The notes beneath the pieces are model-generated. The model was given only the letters and a program-made list of their open reading frames with translations. It was not told the origin of the DNA and searched no databases. Made by a program: the position numbers and the translations under genes. This document shows positions 1-12,534 of a stretch of 64,000 nt of DNA, piece by piece. Each line of letters begins with the position of its first letter. The stretch's first letter is position 1. This DNA is from Chrysomallon squamiferum (Eukaryota > Mollusca > Gastropoda > Neomphalida > Peltospiridae), in NCBI GenBank assembly GCA_012295275.1, contig CM022673.1, positions 12,682,288-12,746,287 of the forward strand, read 5' to 3'.

Positions 1-769
1 GTTTCCTTAGAATAAGAATTCAACCAAAAGAAAAAGGTTAACATCAGTGGATATAATATTTTAAATTTGGAGTACAATATATTTTTTGTATTTGTGTATA
101 TGCAGGGATATTCCTAATCATAGAGTTAAATTATCTCAGATCCCTTTACACATTCACAATTCATTCATAGAAAAACATTTTGAACAGAATCATCACATCC
201 AAATGATGTTGGAATCATAATTTGTGTTTTTTTAGACAGATTTGTGTGAGACAGTTTCATTTGTGCAGAAGGAATGTAAATCAAATAAACAACCAAATAT
301 ATGGACTAAAATGTAGTATTCCAGAGAGTATAGATGAGATATATATTTCTACTCGGAATGTATAAATATCTATAAATAAAAGATTAATGTAGATTCATAC
401 ACATAAAAAGTATTCATATAATAGAAAATTATTCATGAAAATAATCTTTCAAACTACAAACTACTTATATAAGGATTTCATATTTAATTATATGCATGGA
501 AGAAGAAATCGCTGGGCATAATTTGTTACATGTAAGGCTAGATTTGTTTCATTTGTTGTTTTATGGTTCAATGCAAAAAAAAGTAATAAAAGGCCTTATA
601 TTTATAAAAATACTACTGAATAGTTAGAGGTCAAAGTGTTTGAGAAAACTAACAAGAAATCAAGCAATAAACCTAAATATATATGTATAAATTTTATGGA
701 TGGGAATATTCCAAAGCTGGTTCAGAATTTGAGAAAATGTTTATACAAAATCAGCACCTCCAAGCATGT
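1..769. other. Downstream flank / 3' UTR of the CNDP2-like gene
   Basis: No coding sequence is visible. On the minus strand this follows the CNDP2 stop codon, so it should hold that gene's 3' UTR. I see no AATAAA on the minus strand here. One ATTAAA (plus-strand TTTAAT at 483-488) is a possible weak poly(A) signal, so the transcript end is uncertain. Confidence 0.4.
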
Positions 770-3700
770 TTAAGTTAGCTTTGCAACTTCATCCATGTAG
801 GCTCCAAGTACTTTTATCTGAAAGACAAAATTTTTAAATTATTTAAAATATATATATATGTCCATAAAAAAGAAAAATGAATGCTAATAACTGAATTAAC
901 AAAAACAAAAAATATAACTGGTTTATTAACTATTCATCTGTTTTTCCTACCACTGTATATTTTTCTTTCTTTTTTATTAGAGCATATTTTTAATGATAAC
1001 AATAAACCAGATCCGAAAAGCTTTCTTTTGGAAGTATTTAAAACATACCCCATTGATATAATTTGTTCTGTCAATTTTCTCATTCTGCGAATGGGCACCA
1101 TCGTCACAAGCACCAATGGGAAGCAACATAACATTCTTGCCTGTTGCTTCTTGGAATGTCAAGGTCACTGGAATACTACCACCCTCTCTTGTCATATCTG
1201 GCTCCACTCCAAACACTAGTGACATTAAAAATAATAATAATAAAATTAAAAACCTCCTGAAGTAAAATTATCGTAACACTATATTAAAGACAAACATCTG
1301 ATGGTCAAAACCAAAATTTATAACAGAATTTGAATGTAAAAATAATTTTGACTGTATTCAATAAATCAACCATTTTAAAATACTCCCATCTAATTGAAAT
1401 TCAAGCCTCTCTGTTAATTACCTACAATATCCAGGATATTGAGTTATATTCCAAAATAAACATTCAGTTATTCTAACATTACCTTTTTTCACGGCCTTTC
1501 TTCCAGCCATGTAATGTGAATGGTTAGGATCAGTTAACCAGTAATTTCCACCATGAAACATCGATATTCTACATATTAAAAAAAATTCGAAAAAAACTGA
1601 TTTAAAAACTGATAATTATGATAAAAAAAGTATTAAAACTTCTTTTTTTACTTTTTTTTTAGATGATAAAAAAACACTATTCTATGATTGTAATCAGTAT
1701 TTTGTTATTATTTTACTTAAAATTTAAAATTTGTTATTACCAGAATAGATAAGAATCTCAAAAACTGACCAGCATCATTCATATTGTCATCATATGTACA
1801 GTTATGTAACTTGACCTCTGATTGGTTTTTGGGGCATTTCAACCAATGGCTAAGACTGATATATTTGATAGTTATCTGCCATGTTAACCCTAATTTGTTA
1901 AATAGTTAAACTATTGATTTAATTATTAATATTAATGTTAATGTTAATGTTAATGTTAACAGGTTTTTTTTTCTTTCTTTCTTTTTTTTTTTTAAATTTG
2001 CTTACTTGACATTGTTTGGACTTCCACTTTCCTTGTGCGCTTTCTCAATATGAGCTTTCACCAGTTTGCTTACTTCATCAGGCTTAAGATTGGGCACAAG
2101 TCGAATAGAAAACTTTCCTACTACTTTTCTAGGAATCACTGTCTTAGCTCCTGAGTCACTGAATGCCCCATGAATACCTGGATAAATAAATAAATAAAAT
2201 CAACATTATCAACAAATGAATGTACTGTTAAAAAGTGTTCCCCAATATTATTTTTTTTAAACGTCAATTGCACAAAACAACATTTAGGAAAAACATCTAA
2301 TATTCCCACAAATCTACTACTTTACAATCACACATTATCATCAGAAAAGTCACAAAGTGGTCATTGCAAAGATAAAAAAATTATTTATATTGCTACCTGT
2401 TATATTTTTAACACAAAACAGATAATTTAAAATACAAAATTATAAAATTTGTTCTTTTATACAAGGTGGAACAGTTTTACATGTTAGTATATAAAATGTA
2501 TTCAGTCTGTATGTTAAATACAAACCATGGATAGAAAGAGAAGGAAATCTCCAGCGATGCATCAGGCATTCTTCTTTGGTATCATGAATAAGTTTGTTGG
2601 CACCAATGTCCTTCCTGTAATCTTCTTTGTCGAAGTCAATTGGTCCATACAGTTTCTTTTCTTCATCTGTTACCTTGGCAACCAGCTCATTGATCCCAGG
2701 AATGAGAATTTTTCCTTTGTTTGTGACGAGGGTACCAAGTAATGCAATCAAGTCAACCATCGCTTCATGTCTGTAAAAGTAGAAAAAGAAAAAAATGGAG
2801 CAAATTCTGTGAATTAAAATAAATAAATCATGAATCTAATCTAATGAAATCTGCTTCAGTGTTTATATTTTGATATGTATTTTGAACTCAAAAAGATTTT
2901 TTTTTTTAAATATTTATTTAATTATTTATTTAACATGGCATTATTTATCAGAATACTGAATCTTAATCTGCTCTGCAGCATTAATTTTCATTTTTTTTTA
3001 CTTCTCATATCTTTCAATAATATTTATTATAACTTTTCTGCAGTTATTTGAAACACAGTACACTGCTTATAAAACTTACACTGAACCTCCAAAAACACCT
3101 GAATGCAAATCCTTTGATGCACATTCCACTTCCAAGAAGAAATAACAGATTCCTCTGAAATATAAAAACAGATTTAAAAAAAAAAAATAAAGGGAAAGAA
3201 AAAGATTTTCTCCATCAAATATCACTTTGCATATTAATAATTACACAACTGAAGAAATCTTATAATTACCATACAAAATGACAAAAATAAAATCTTGGCT
3301 GACAGATTAATATTTACTCATAATTTACGGGCTTTACATGACATTTTGGACCTCATCCACCTAATCGAGCTGTACGTAAATCTCAGAACTTTTCTTATAA
3401 ACTATTATTTTCTCTTAATGCTTTAAAATCTACATTCCCATAAACAGGATGGCATAAACTAATGGGTTTAATATATGAGAGTATATTAAACCTAGTGGGA
3501 AGGGAGATAATCCAATCAATACAAAGATATATCAATTCAGTGTGGCAAAAGTAATGTCTTTGTTTTATTTATTTGCTCTTACTGAACTAAATTAATGTAT
3601 TGTTTATAACTGATATAAATTATATAACATAAAACTACAAAATATATAGAGAGTTTTACAATATAAAATGATAAAAACAGAAATAAAAAAGGGGTTACTT

Positions 3701-6656
3701 TTGCCATTATTAAGTCAATGTCGTAACTCTATGTTATAGAATAAAGGGTTTATAACAAGAAATTGTATCAAACAAATACATAACAGAAAAAAAATGAGTC
3801 TAAATAATTTATATTTTTTTTCACACCTCAGACCATAGGTAATACATGGTTTTGTTTTTCCAAGCCAATAGTTGTCAGAAATACAGACGTAATCAGTACC
3901 CTGAAAATTCATTTTGAAACTGTGTTATAAAAACCATAAAACCCAGAATATTTCAAACAAAATAACATTTACTTAAAAAAACAATTTATAATTATAAACA
4001 ACTACATTACACAAATAGACCACAATACATGGTTCTTACTTAAATATAACTGTACATGTTTTTGAAACTTAAAATCCTTGTCCATTAAACTTCTACACTT
4101 AGCATTAAGGAAATGGAAACAATTTAACTTCTGAATATAAAACATGAGATATTATTTTGAATTATTTTTTAAATGCACTCAAACCTTAAGGAATGTGTCT
4201 TTCTTTGACATGATAAAATCATCCAAACCTTCTGAACCAGATTCTTCCATACCTTCAAAACAAAACTGAAAACAAAAATAAATAAATAAATAAACAAGAA
4301 AAAATATATTCAGTACTTCAAAAACTAAACTGAGAAAAGAGTCAAACATTCAACAACCTTGTTTCTCATAATTTTATAAACTATCTTGGTCTAAAAAGAA
4401 AAACAATAATTTTAATATCTATGATAAAAACTGTTACCTTGATGTTCACTGGAATGTCCATCTTTATTTCTTTCATTGCTTCAATGCTATTTATCCAGGC
4501 AATAACTGGTGCCTTAATATCAAAATAAAAGAATAATAAGTAATCATAAGAAACCCACAAAAAAATTAAAAAAATTAATATGAATAAATCAATAAGGTGT
4601 AATACCTGAAGTAAGAACTGTGATTATTATTTTTCTTTGTTTTCAAAAGAAAGTCTAGAAACCTCAATCATGGAAATTTAAGAACCACTGTATAAAAAGT
4701 GATAATCCAAAACTTCATGTTCTGTTCAGTTCTTTACATTTATATGAAAAAACCAGAAATATTTCATGTAAAGTTGCACTCTCATTAAAAGGGCAAAAAT
4801 AAGAACATGGATATCTGATAGAAAGAAAAATTTAATTTCGTGTCTTATTTTTTTATTTATTCTTAATGACATCACTGTTAACTATCATTCAATTAATAAA
4901 TCAAAAATACATACATATATTAGCTGTAAATATATCATATTACCTTATCATCAGTAGCTCCTCGCCCATAAAACTTCCCATCTTTTTCTGTAAGAACAAA
5001 GGGCTCAGTATCCCAGCCATCATCCTAATAAAAAAATATATATACATGCATTTTAGTGATGCCATCTTGAACTGATCTCTTTTTTCTTGTTTTTTTTAAC
5101 TGTTTTTATTTTTTTTTTTATTTTTTTTTTTTTTCAATAGTCACTTGATCTAAATGATTCCAAATGCTACTGGTAATGGAAAATCAATTCTAAAATAATC
5201 CCAATTAAAAAGGGAAATTTTTACACAGTGTGTCTGTATTTTGTGTAGTGTGGAGGTGTATCAAGCAATGAATTGTTTAGTATTTTATTTTATTTTTTCT
5301 ACTACTTTTTTTTTTTTTTTTTTTTAATGAAGTTTATTTCTAAATTATGGGAGATACGGGATTTTTTTTTTTTTTTGCAGTTCTTTGCTATTATTTTGTG
5401 AACTTTTAATTAATTTTATTATTAATAATAATTTTATTTTTGTCATTTTGTTTGGGTATTTTTGTAGAAGGGACATTTTGGTTTAACCTTAATTTGAAGA
5501 ATGTATTTTTATTTTTATTTTCTTGGATGTGATCTTACTTACAATGCTGGCAGGCTGGACATCAAGATGACCATATATGAGAATGGTTTTTTTCTGAGGG
5601 TCATTTCCAAGCTGTCCAATGAGCACTGGGGGCAGGGGCAATTTTTCACCATCAGGTAGCTGTCGGTGACCAATTTCCGCAATTTCACACGTTGCCCCAA
5701 GCTTTTTCAACTCCTTTCAGTTAACAAACAAATACTTCAAGAGATTAGCATTTTATTTTTATTCATCTATTCAATTGCTTATAAACATAAAAAAAAATTC
5801 AATCCATTATTATCAGGAGTAAACGCATTTGATCAGTTCTTTATTGAATACTGTAATCATTTTCTGTCAGTGGAATTCTTACCTTTTCTGTCCATTCAAC
5901 CATTCGGCGTATTTCTGGCCATTTCTCAGGCAGTGCAGAAATACTCTGAATTGCAACAACATCAGACAGTCGCTGTACATACTTCTTCTGATTGTTATCA
6001 ATATGTCTGCAGAAATAAACATGTTAATTCTATTTATTATTTTATTCAAGGCCTTCTGATGCAATAACCACAGTCCAAGAAAGGTACTCCACCCCTTGTC
6101 CTATCCATAGCTTAAAATTTAATGACATTATAATTCAAGTGCTGAAAGTGAAATAATTTATAACTATTTTTCAGTTTATATATAAAGCTATTATTATTTG
6201 TTAGCCTTTAATTCTTTTGTTTCTTTCCTAGTTAAAAAAGAATATAATAATAATAAATAAATAAAGCAATAAAAGAAAGAAGAAAAAAATAAAAAATAAT
6301 AATTAATTTTGCTATCTTCTTCTTCTAACTGCAAAAATTAATTTTAAAAATAAATTCATGAGGACATTTTAAAAAAAAATAAACAAAGTAAAATTGAATT
6401 AAGGGCATGATAAAGTAGAGTCCAAAAAGTAATAATAATAATACTGTGGCTGGACTTTAAACCATTGCAGTTTGAGTTCATGGTAAAGTACACCGTACAC
6501 TGACACAGTAACACTCCGACTGATCTACACCTCTCTTGGCATTTCTCAAGTAAACCAATAACTAACGTCAAATAACCTTGGTGTCAAGAACAATCTAATT
6601 AGTTGTGAATATTAATTTACTTTAAATCAAATAACTTACGCGAATAATTTGTCCAT
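770..6656 (-). CDS. CNDP2: Cytosolic non-specific dipeptidase (CNDP2-like, M20 metallopeptidase), 13 coding exons
   Basis: This is a zinc/manganese dipeptidase of the M20 (carnosinase) family, which hydrolyses Cys-Gly and other dipeptides in the cytosol. Coding exons on the minus strand, 5' to 3', are 6656-6640, 6006-5883, 5713-5543, 5024-4944, 4512-4438, 4265-4185, 3900-3827, 3154-3080, 2770-2526, 2177-2006, 1568-1483, 1215-1049 and 817-770. All junctions are GT-AG, phases agree throughout, and the total is 1,416 nt: 471 residues plus stop, against 475 in human CNDP2. Family metal and catalytic residues are in place: H96 and D98 in GHLDVQP, bridging D129 in TDDK, E163/E164 in [10 protein letters not shown]192 in ISDNYW and H442 in GAHSQNEK. 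The N-terminus (MDKLFAHID) has no signal peptide, unlike secreted CNDP1, which favours the cytosolic form. The start is the only ATG before a phase-matched GTAAGT donor. It lies head to head with PHRF1. Confidence 0.96.
1929..1960. repeat. Short TTAATG hexanucleotide run
   Basis: About five copies of TTAATG lie just 3' (plus strand) of a TAAT-rich stretch and before a T-rich tract, inside a CNDP2 intron. It is a simple microsatellite with no sign of function. Confidence 0.7.
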
Positions 6657-7300
6657 TATGATTACTGAACAAAACCAGAAATTTTCTAAAAACAAAAGTT
6701 ACTTTCGTCTTCCGTGGAACACCCGCTCCGGCCTTAACTCCGCCCACTTTTAAGTGTCGTGTGCAAAAAACCCTATTCCACTTTTCTTAAGAAATATTAT
6801 ATAATTTAATACAGAAAATTAAATATTTTTTTCTAATATTACTGAATACAGTAGAAATTATTAAATATTTCATTTTTACAAAGTGTCATGTTTCAAATTC
6901 GAAACAAATATTGTGCTCTGTTCGTCAACATACGGGCACCCAAAATATGGCGGATTTGGCAACATGGCGAAAATCTCTAAGAATGTGACCTGAATATTTT
7001 CGTCAGTTACTAGAAGTAATTGGGTTTTTATAACGTAATTTGAAAACATGAAATGTATCTCAGATAATATCATTGGTAAAATTGTTGCAATTTTAATATT
7101 TTGTTGATGTAATTTTATTGTATTTATGGAAATCTGACAAGACGGTGCTTGGGTGAAAAAAGTGTTTGCAATGTAAACGTTTGTTGATGATGCCGACTGT
7201 TATCATTTGCGTTGAATTGTTAGATTTTTATGTCAGAGTTGTCTTTTCTGGATATCACTTGGATTTAATTCATGGGTAAATACAACAATTTATATTGATT
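6657..7300. promoter_or_regulatory. Divergent CNDP2 / PHRF1 promoter region
   Basis: The stretch upstream of the CNDP2 start holds the densest conserved promoter-type words near these genes. There is an ETS-type CTTCCG at 6709-6714, a GC box (CTCCGCCCAC) at 6738-6747 and two YY1-type AANATGGCG sites at 6944-6952 and 6961-6969. Two ATGGCG words 17 bp apart are typical of the start region of housekeeping genes. PHRF1 begins coding at 9737 in an exon with a splice acceptor at its 5' side (about 9649), so an untranslated first exon should lie upstream, probably here. TATGGGTAAAT-like donors occur near 7275, but I cannot choose one. Shared use by both genes is inference. Confidence 0.5.
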
Positions 7301-9517
7301 CAAACCTAATTTTTACGATTAAACCTTGATTGATTTGTGTTTTGATTTGATCCCGTATCTCACTACCTCAGTATCTGTTAAACAGTGTTACGTTGTTTAG
7401 TTAAATATGAAAACAAATAAAAACTGAAAGATTTGTAGTGTCTAGAGGAATAAGTGCGACTATGCAAATATTATTTTAAAATGAAGAAACAATATCAGCT
7501 TATGGTGACTAATTTTGTATGTTGAAATGATGCAAATTTTGACATATTTCAATTTTCGTTGTATTTATTTTACCTATTACTTGTATTAGTATTACTGAAT
7601 ATAATAATTAATATAATAATACTTAATATTAAGTTTAACAAATTCTTGAAAAGAAAGTATTTATAACACGACATGGTGAAAATTCAGATTCTTTATTAAT
7701 ACTGCATGCCTGATAAAGCAATAAGAAAAAGTGATTTAAAGAAAAAAATAATAAAACAATTCTGTGCCTGAACTATAGATTATAATCACCACCAAAACTT
7801 TAATGATTTCTCAGTATAGGGCTGAATTCATGTGTAAGAGGAATTGCTATATGCACATTTAAAGAAATATGTTGTTGTTGGGTTTTTTAATCTAAAACAG
7901 GAAATGTCATATTAGATATTTGACATTAATATTATCACCTTTGTTGATTTAATGTCTCATTGCTCTTTCACAACTGTATAGAACAAATTTAAAAGCTTAA
8001 ATAAGACAATAACCATTTTATGATAAAAACTAATATTACAAAGGCACAAAGGAGCTGCATAATTATTAAAAAATAGAATAGATCATTTAATTTTCATTAG
8101 TATGCTCTTGATAAGTATGTATTTAACTTCATAGCAAAATATTTTGTAGATATGTGCTAATTCGTGTTTATAAAATTGGACAAGTTTTTCTATTTTTCTA
8201 TTTTCATTTTTTCTTTTTTCTTTCTGTCTTTATTTTTTAACTATTTATTGTTATTGTTATTATTATTAATAATTAACAAGAATGGTCATTCCTAAAGTGA
8301 CACAGAGTAATAGGAAATAGCATTTCACAATGTTTTTCACAATTTTATGCATATACTGGAAGACAGTTTAAGAAAAGTGTTGATTTTGTGTAGCATCTTT
8401 CAGAGAACTTAAAACTTGGAAGAAGTAACGTCTAACGATATTTTACAAAGGTCACTTGAAGTTGAAGCAGTATTTTTATGATGATTTGCTGACTGAGAAT
8501 AAAAGAAATTATAGTAATGTTTACAGCACTGACCACAGATACAACGTGGAATATAGACCTAGTTTATTACATGAACACAAGAGAAAAGAAAATAGATTTT
8601 ATCTGACAATCTGTGCATTATATTGCAGTCTTCTACAAATAAATGTAATACAAGTTGCCTTGAATTTATGTAAATTATCTTTGAATGAACTATCTCATAA
8701 CTATAATTAAAATATTTGTCATATTGTTTTCTTAAATTTCAAAATATTCTGTCATATTTTTAACGGCAGAAAAAATACTATGGAAAAATATGTCAAAAGA
8801 AATATATTTAACCTTAGCTGAAATAATAAATTTCCAGTATATGTCGATCTTTATATTTCTACATTAGTTGTCATATTTATGTAATGTGGTAGAGGTAAAA
8901 TATAAATGTATACATTAATATTTAATATTGTATTACTCTAGATAATTTTAATGCCGTTAGTTAACATCTTTTTATTACTCCTGTTTTAACCCCAGACAAT
9001 TAATGGTAATAATAAAGAACTGAAACATTAAAGATTGTCAAGCCATTTAAAAAATAAATAGATAAAAAAAAATGTTTGATAGTTCCTATAATTATTACAG
9101 CAAGACACTTGGGTCGTTTATTTAAAAACAAAAAGAAAAATTGCTTCTGTAAAACACTGAGCTCAAATGATACATGTATGTGATAAGTGAAAGTGAAAGT
9201 TACTATTACAGGTATTTAGAATAACACGTTTCAACATGTTAATAAAATAATGTTAAATAAATTATTTGTTGCCTCTTTGTGTGTTCAGAAAGTCGAGCTG
9301 AAATGATTGTGAGATTTTCTACATTGTTAACTTCAGAATGAAAGTGACCAACAAATTGTATATACAGAATTATCCAGTACCTAGGAACTGAATATATGTA
9401 TGTTAGAAATGTAGTCATTGCTGAATAAAATGTTTTAATACAAAGTGTTGTTTATTGTGCATGTTTAAAAAAATATGTATTTAAATTATCCACATTGTTT
9501 TTCAACTGAAAATACTG

Positions 9518-9553
<36 letters not shown>

Positions 9554-9648
9554 CCAAAATTTATTTACCAGATTTCTTTTTTTATAATATATATATATAT
9601 ATATTTTTTAAATTATATATGTGACAAATTTTACTTCAAAATTTTTAG
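7301..9648. other. Probable first intron of PHRF1, no gene seen
   Basis: AT-rich sequence with short open frames only, none resembling a known protein. It ends in a T-run of about 36 bases (9521-9554), an AT-dinucleotide stretch and a TTTTTAG acceptor at 9642-9648. It most likely separates a 5' untranslated exon from the first coding exon of PHRF1. Confidence 0.5.
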
Positions 9649-9736
9649 GTACTGAGAAGATAGCCTGTGTTGCCAGTCGTCAGTTAGGACAGTGTAGTTG
9701 ATACATCCTGAAGAAAAATAAGTCTGAGATTTCAAA

Positions 9737-12486
9737 ATGGATGACTCCAATGACTTTGGGTATTCAAGCTCATCAGACGAAGGCAGAATGCAGATTGATG
9801 AGTCTGCTGGTAGATCTGATGATGAAGGACCAAAGAATATTGTTCAGCCTCCATCAGTTTTTGAAACTCTGAAAGGTACAAAGAGAAAAAAATGTATTAT
9901 ATTTAATTTGTTTATTGTTGTAGTTTTTTTTTTTTTTTTTTCCCCTGGTATTTCAGAAAAATAATGAAGATGCTCTTGGATTAATAGTTATTGGAAGTGA
10001 TCTTTTTTAATTAGTATCTAAATAATTACAATTCCTCAACTGTGATTACCAGTTATTTGAACCAGTTACATATATATATATATATATATTCTACAATTTG
10101 TATGTAAACAAACCAGTTTCCTTATATTACTGGGGGTGGGGTTGGTAGATTTTGAGAATAAACTGTCATGTTATCAGAAATTTAGAGAGTTGTGTAATGC
10201 TGTATACTTGTTGTAATTTGATGAGCTTTAATAAGCATATTTTGATTACCAAAACAATATAAAAAAAAAAAAAAAAAAAATATTTTAATTTTTGTAATTT
10301 CTTAATTTTTAATTTATTTTTACAGAAAATGATGATGACGATGAAGAAGTAGTAGTAGAAGAAGGAAGTGAAGAAGAAGAAGAGGATGATGAGGATGATG
10401 ATGAGGATGATGAAGAAGAGGAGGGAGATGAAGATGAGGAGGGGGAGGAGGAAGAAGAAACTGAAGATGATGATGACGATGAAGAAGAAGAAGAAGAAGG
10501 TATACAATGGGCATGTTCAGATGTTTAATGTTACTGTTCGAAGAAAAGTGTAGAAGAGTGGGATCAGTCCTCTTTGGTGCATCTACTGTTCTGATTCTTA
10601 TTCCTCTAGTTCCCTAAAACAGGTTTATCAGAGCCACAGTATGTGTTTCCTGTTCTCTGGGAAAGTATCATTCACTGGCAGTAACTTCTGTACAACAATA
10701 GGTTAACCAAAGATAATCATTAAGACTGGATGAGACAAATTTATTTTTATGAATTATTTGTATTACAACAAGGTTGAATGCACTGAAGTTGGTTAATAAA
10801 TTATTTCCATCATTAACTAGATAGAGGGGAAAAGATGATGATGATGATGATGTTAGTTCATTTGTTTTTATCAGGCTGAATGTTATTTCATAATGAATGA
10901 TTTTTAAGGATAATAAAGTTATAAATATGTGACTTAATTAACTAATTATGTTTCTGTTTACTCAAATGGGGAAAAAAGTGAAAAGAAGACAGATTTGTTT
11001 ATCTCTGAATGAACAAAATTAATAAAGTTATGAAACCCAAGGATTAATTAACAAATTATAATTTTTTAATTTACCTCCTAGAATGGGAAGAATATGAAGA
11101 AGATGATGTTGATGCTGGTCTTGGTGTCAGTGCAGCTGTAGAGAGTGATGATGGTGATGAGGATCCCTGTCCTATTTGTTTGAACAAGTTCCGAGACCAG
11201 GATCAAGGAACACCAGAATCATGTGATCATCATTTTTGTCTGGAGTGTATTCAAGAGTGGGCAAAGGTTGGTGTCCATGTTTGTAACAAACTGCTGATAT
11301 TTTACTGTGTCCTTGAGACATTAAATTAAAATGTTAGTTTCCCATATTTTAACAATGTACAGTAAATAAGTTTAAAACAACAATGCAGAGTATTAATAAA
11401 TTTAGATCTTCTCATATTTTAACAGTGTAATGTAGAGAAAATAGCATTTGTAAAAATTCCTTACTATAAAGATAAATAATAATGCAGAGTAGTAATATTC
11501 AGATGTTAAAGTGATGTGCCAGTGATGTGTTCATTTCAAGTTGTTGTGGGATTTATTTATTTTTTTACTTTTTTTTTTTTTTATGCCTGTGTGGTGCTGT
11601 TGTTGTTTTCTCTCAACTGTTTTCAAATTTTGTTTCAGAATGTTAACACCTGTCCTGTAGACAGACAGGTATTTCGTCTTATCCTGGCAAAGCATGCAGG
11701 AGATGATGCTGTATATAGAAGAGTAAGCATTCAGAAATATTAAATATAAATTCTCATACTGAGAACTAAGATATGTTCACTATTTTCTTTATTTGTTGTT
11801 TGTTGAAGGGATTTTTAATTTATTTTTTTTCTTATATTTATTTATTCTTATACCTATTAATAGTATCCAAAAACATTCTCGCGTGACATAATTTAATACA
11901 GATGTAATGTAGTTTAGTGGTTTATATTTGAATTTATGTCCACCATATATTAATGTATGTATTTTACTTTGGCTTATAATTTTAATTTATTACATAAAAT
12001 AAGATGAACTAGGAAGTTATGTATTGGTTGATGTTGTTTTTTTGTTTGTTTTTCTCCTTGTTTATAAGATTGGTTTTTTTTGCATTTTTTTTTGCTTGAA
12101 ATTATTTTAAAAGTCGGAAACATCATAATTAAAAAAAACATTTAATTTAATAATCCAGAAATTTATTTTAAAGGTAGAATCAGGTCTTAGATTTGAGAAG
12201 ATTAATATTTTTAAATTTTCACCCAAACAGATAACTGTAGAGGACAAAAACACACAAGAGGAAGCTGAAGATGAACTAACTTATTGTGAGGTGTGTGGAC
12301 GTTGTGACCGCGAGGACCGACTGCTGCTTTGTGATGGCTGTGATTTGGGGTAATCCAAAAATCACAAATCATTGGAAATTAAAAGTTTCTGTATGCAGTT
12401 AAAACATTTAACTGGCTTTTGGTTAAAACAAATAATTTTATATTTGTAGATATATACATTTATATATAAACTGGTCATTCAAATGA

Positions 12487-12534
<48 letters not shown>

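Noticed and set aside
5666-6067. A 133-codon plus-strand open frame
   Set aside because: It runs antisense across two CNDP2 exons; the minus strand encodes the conserved protein.
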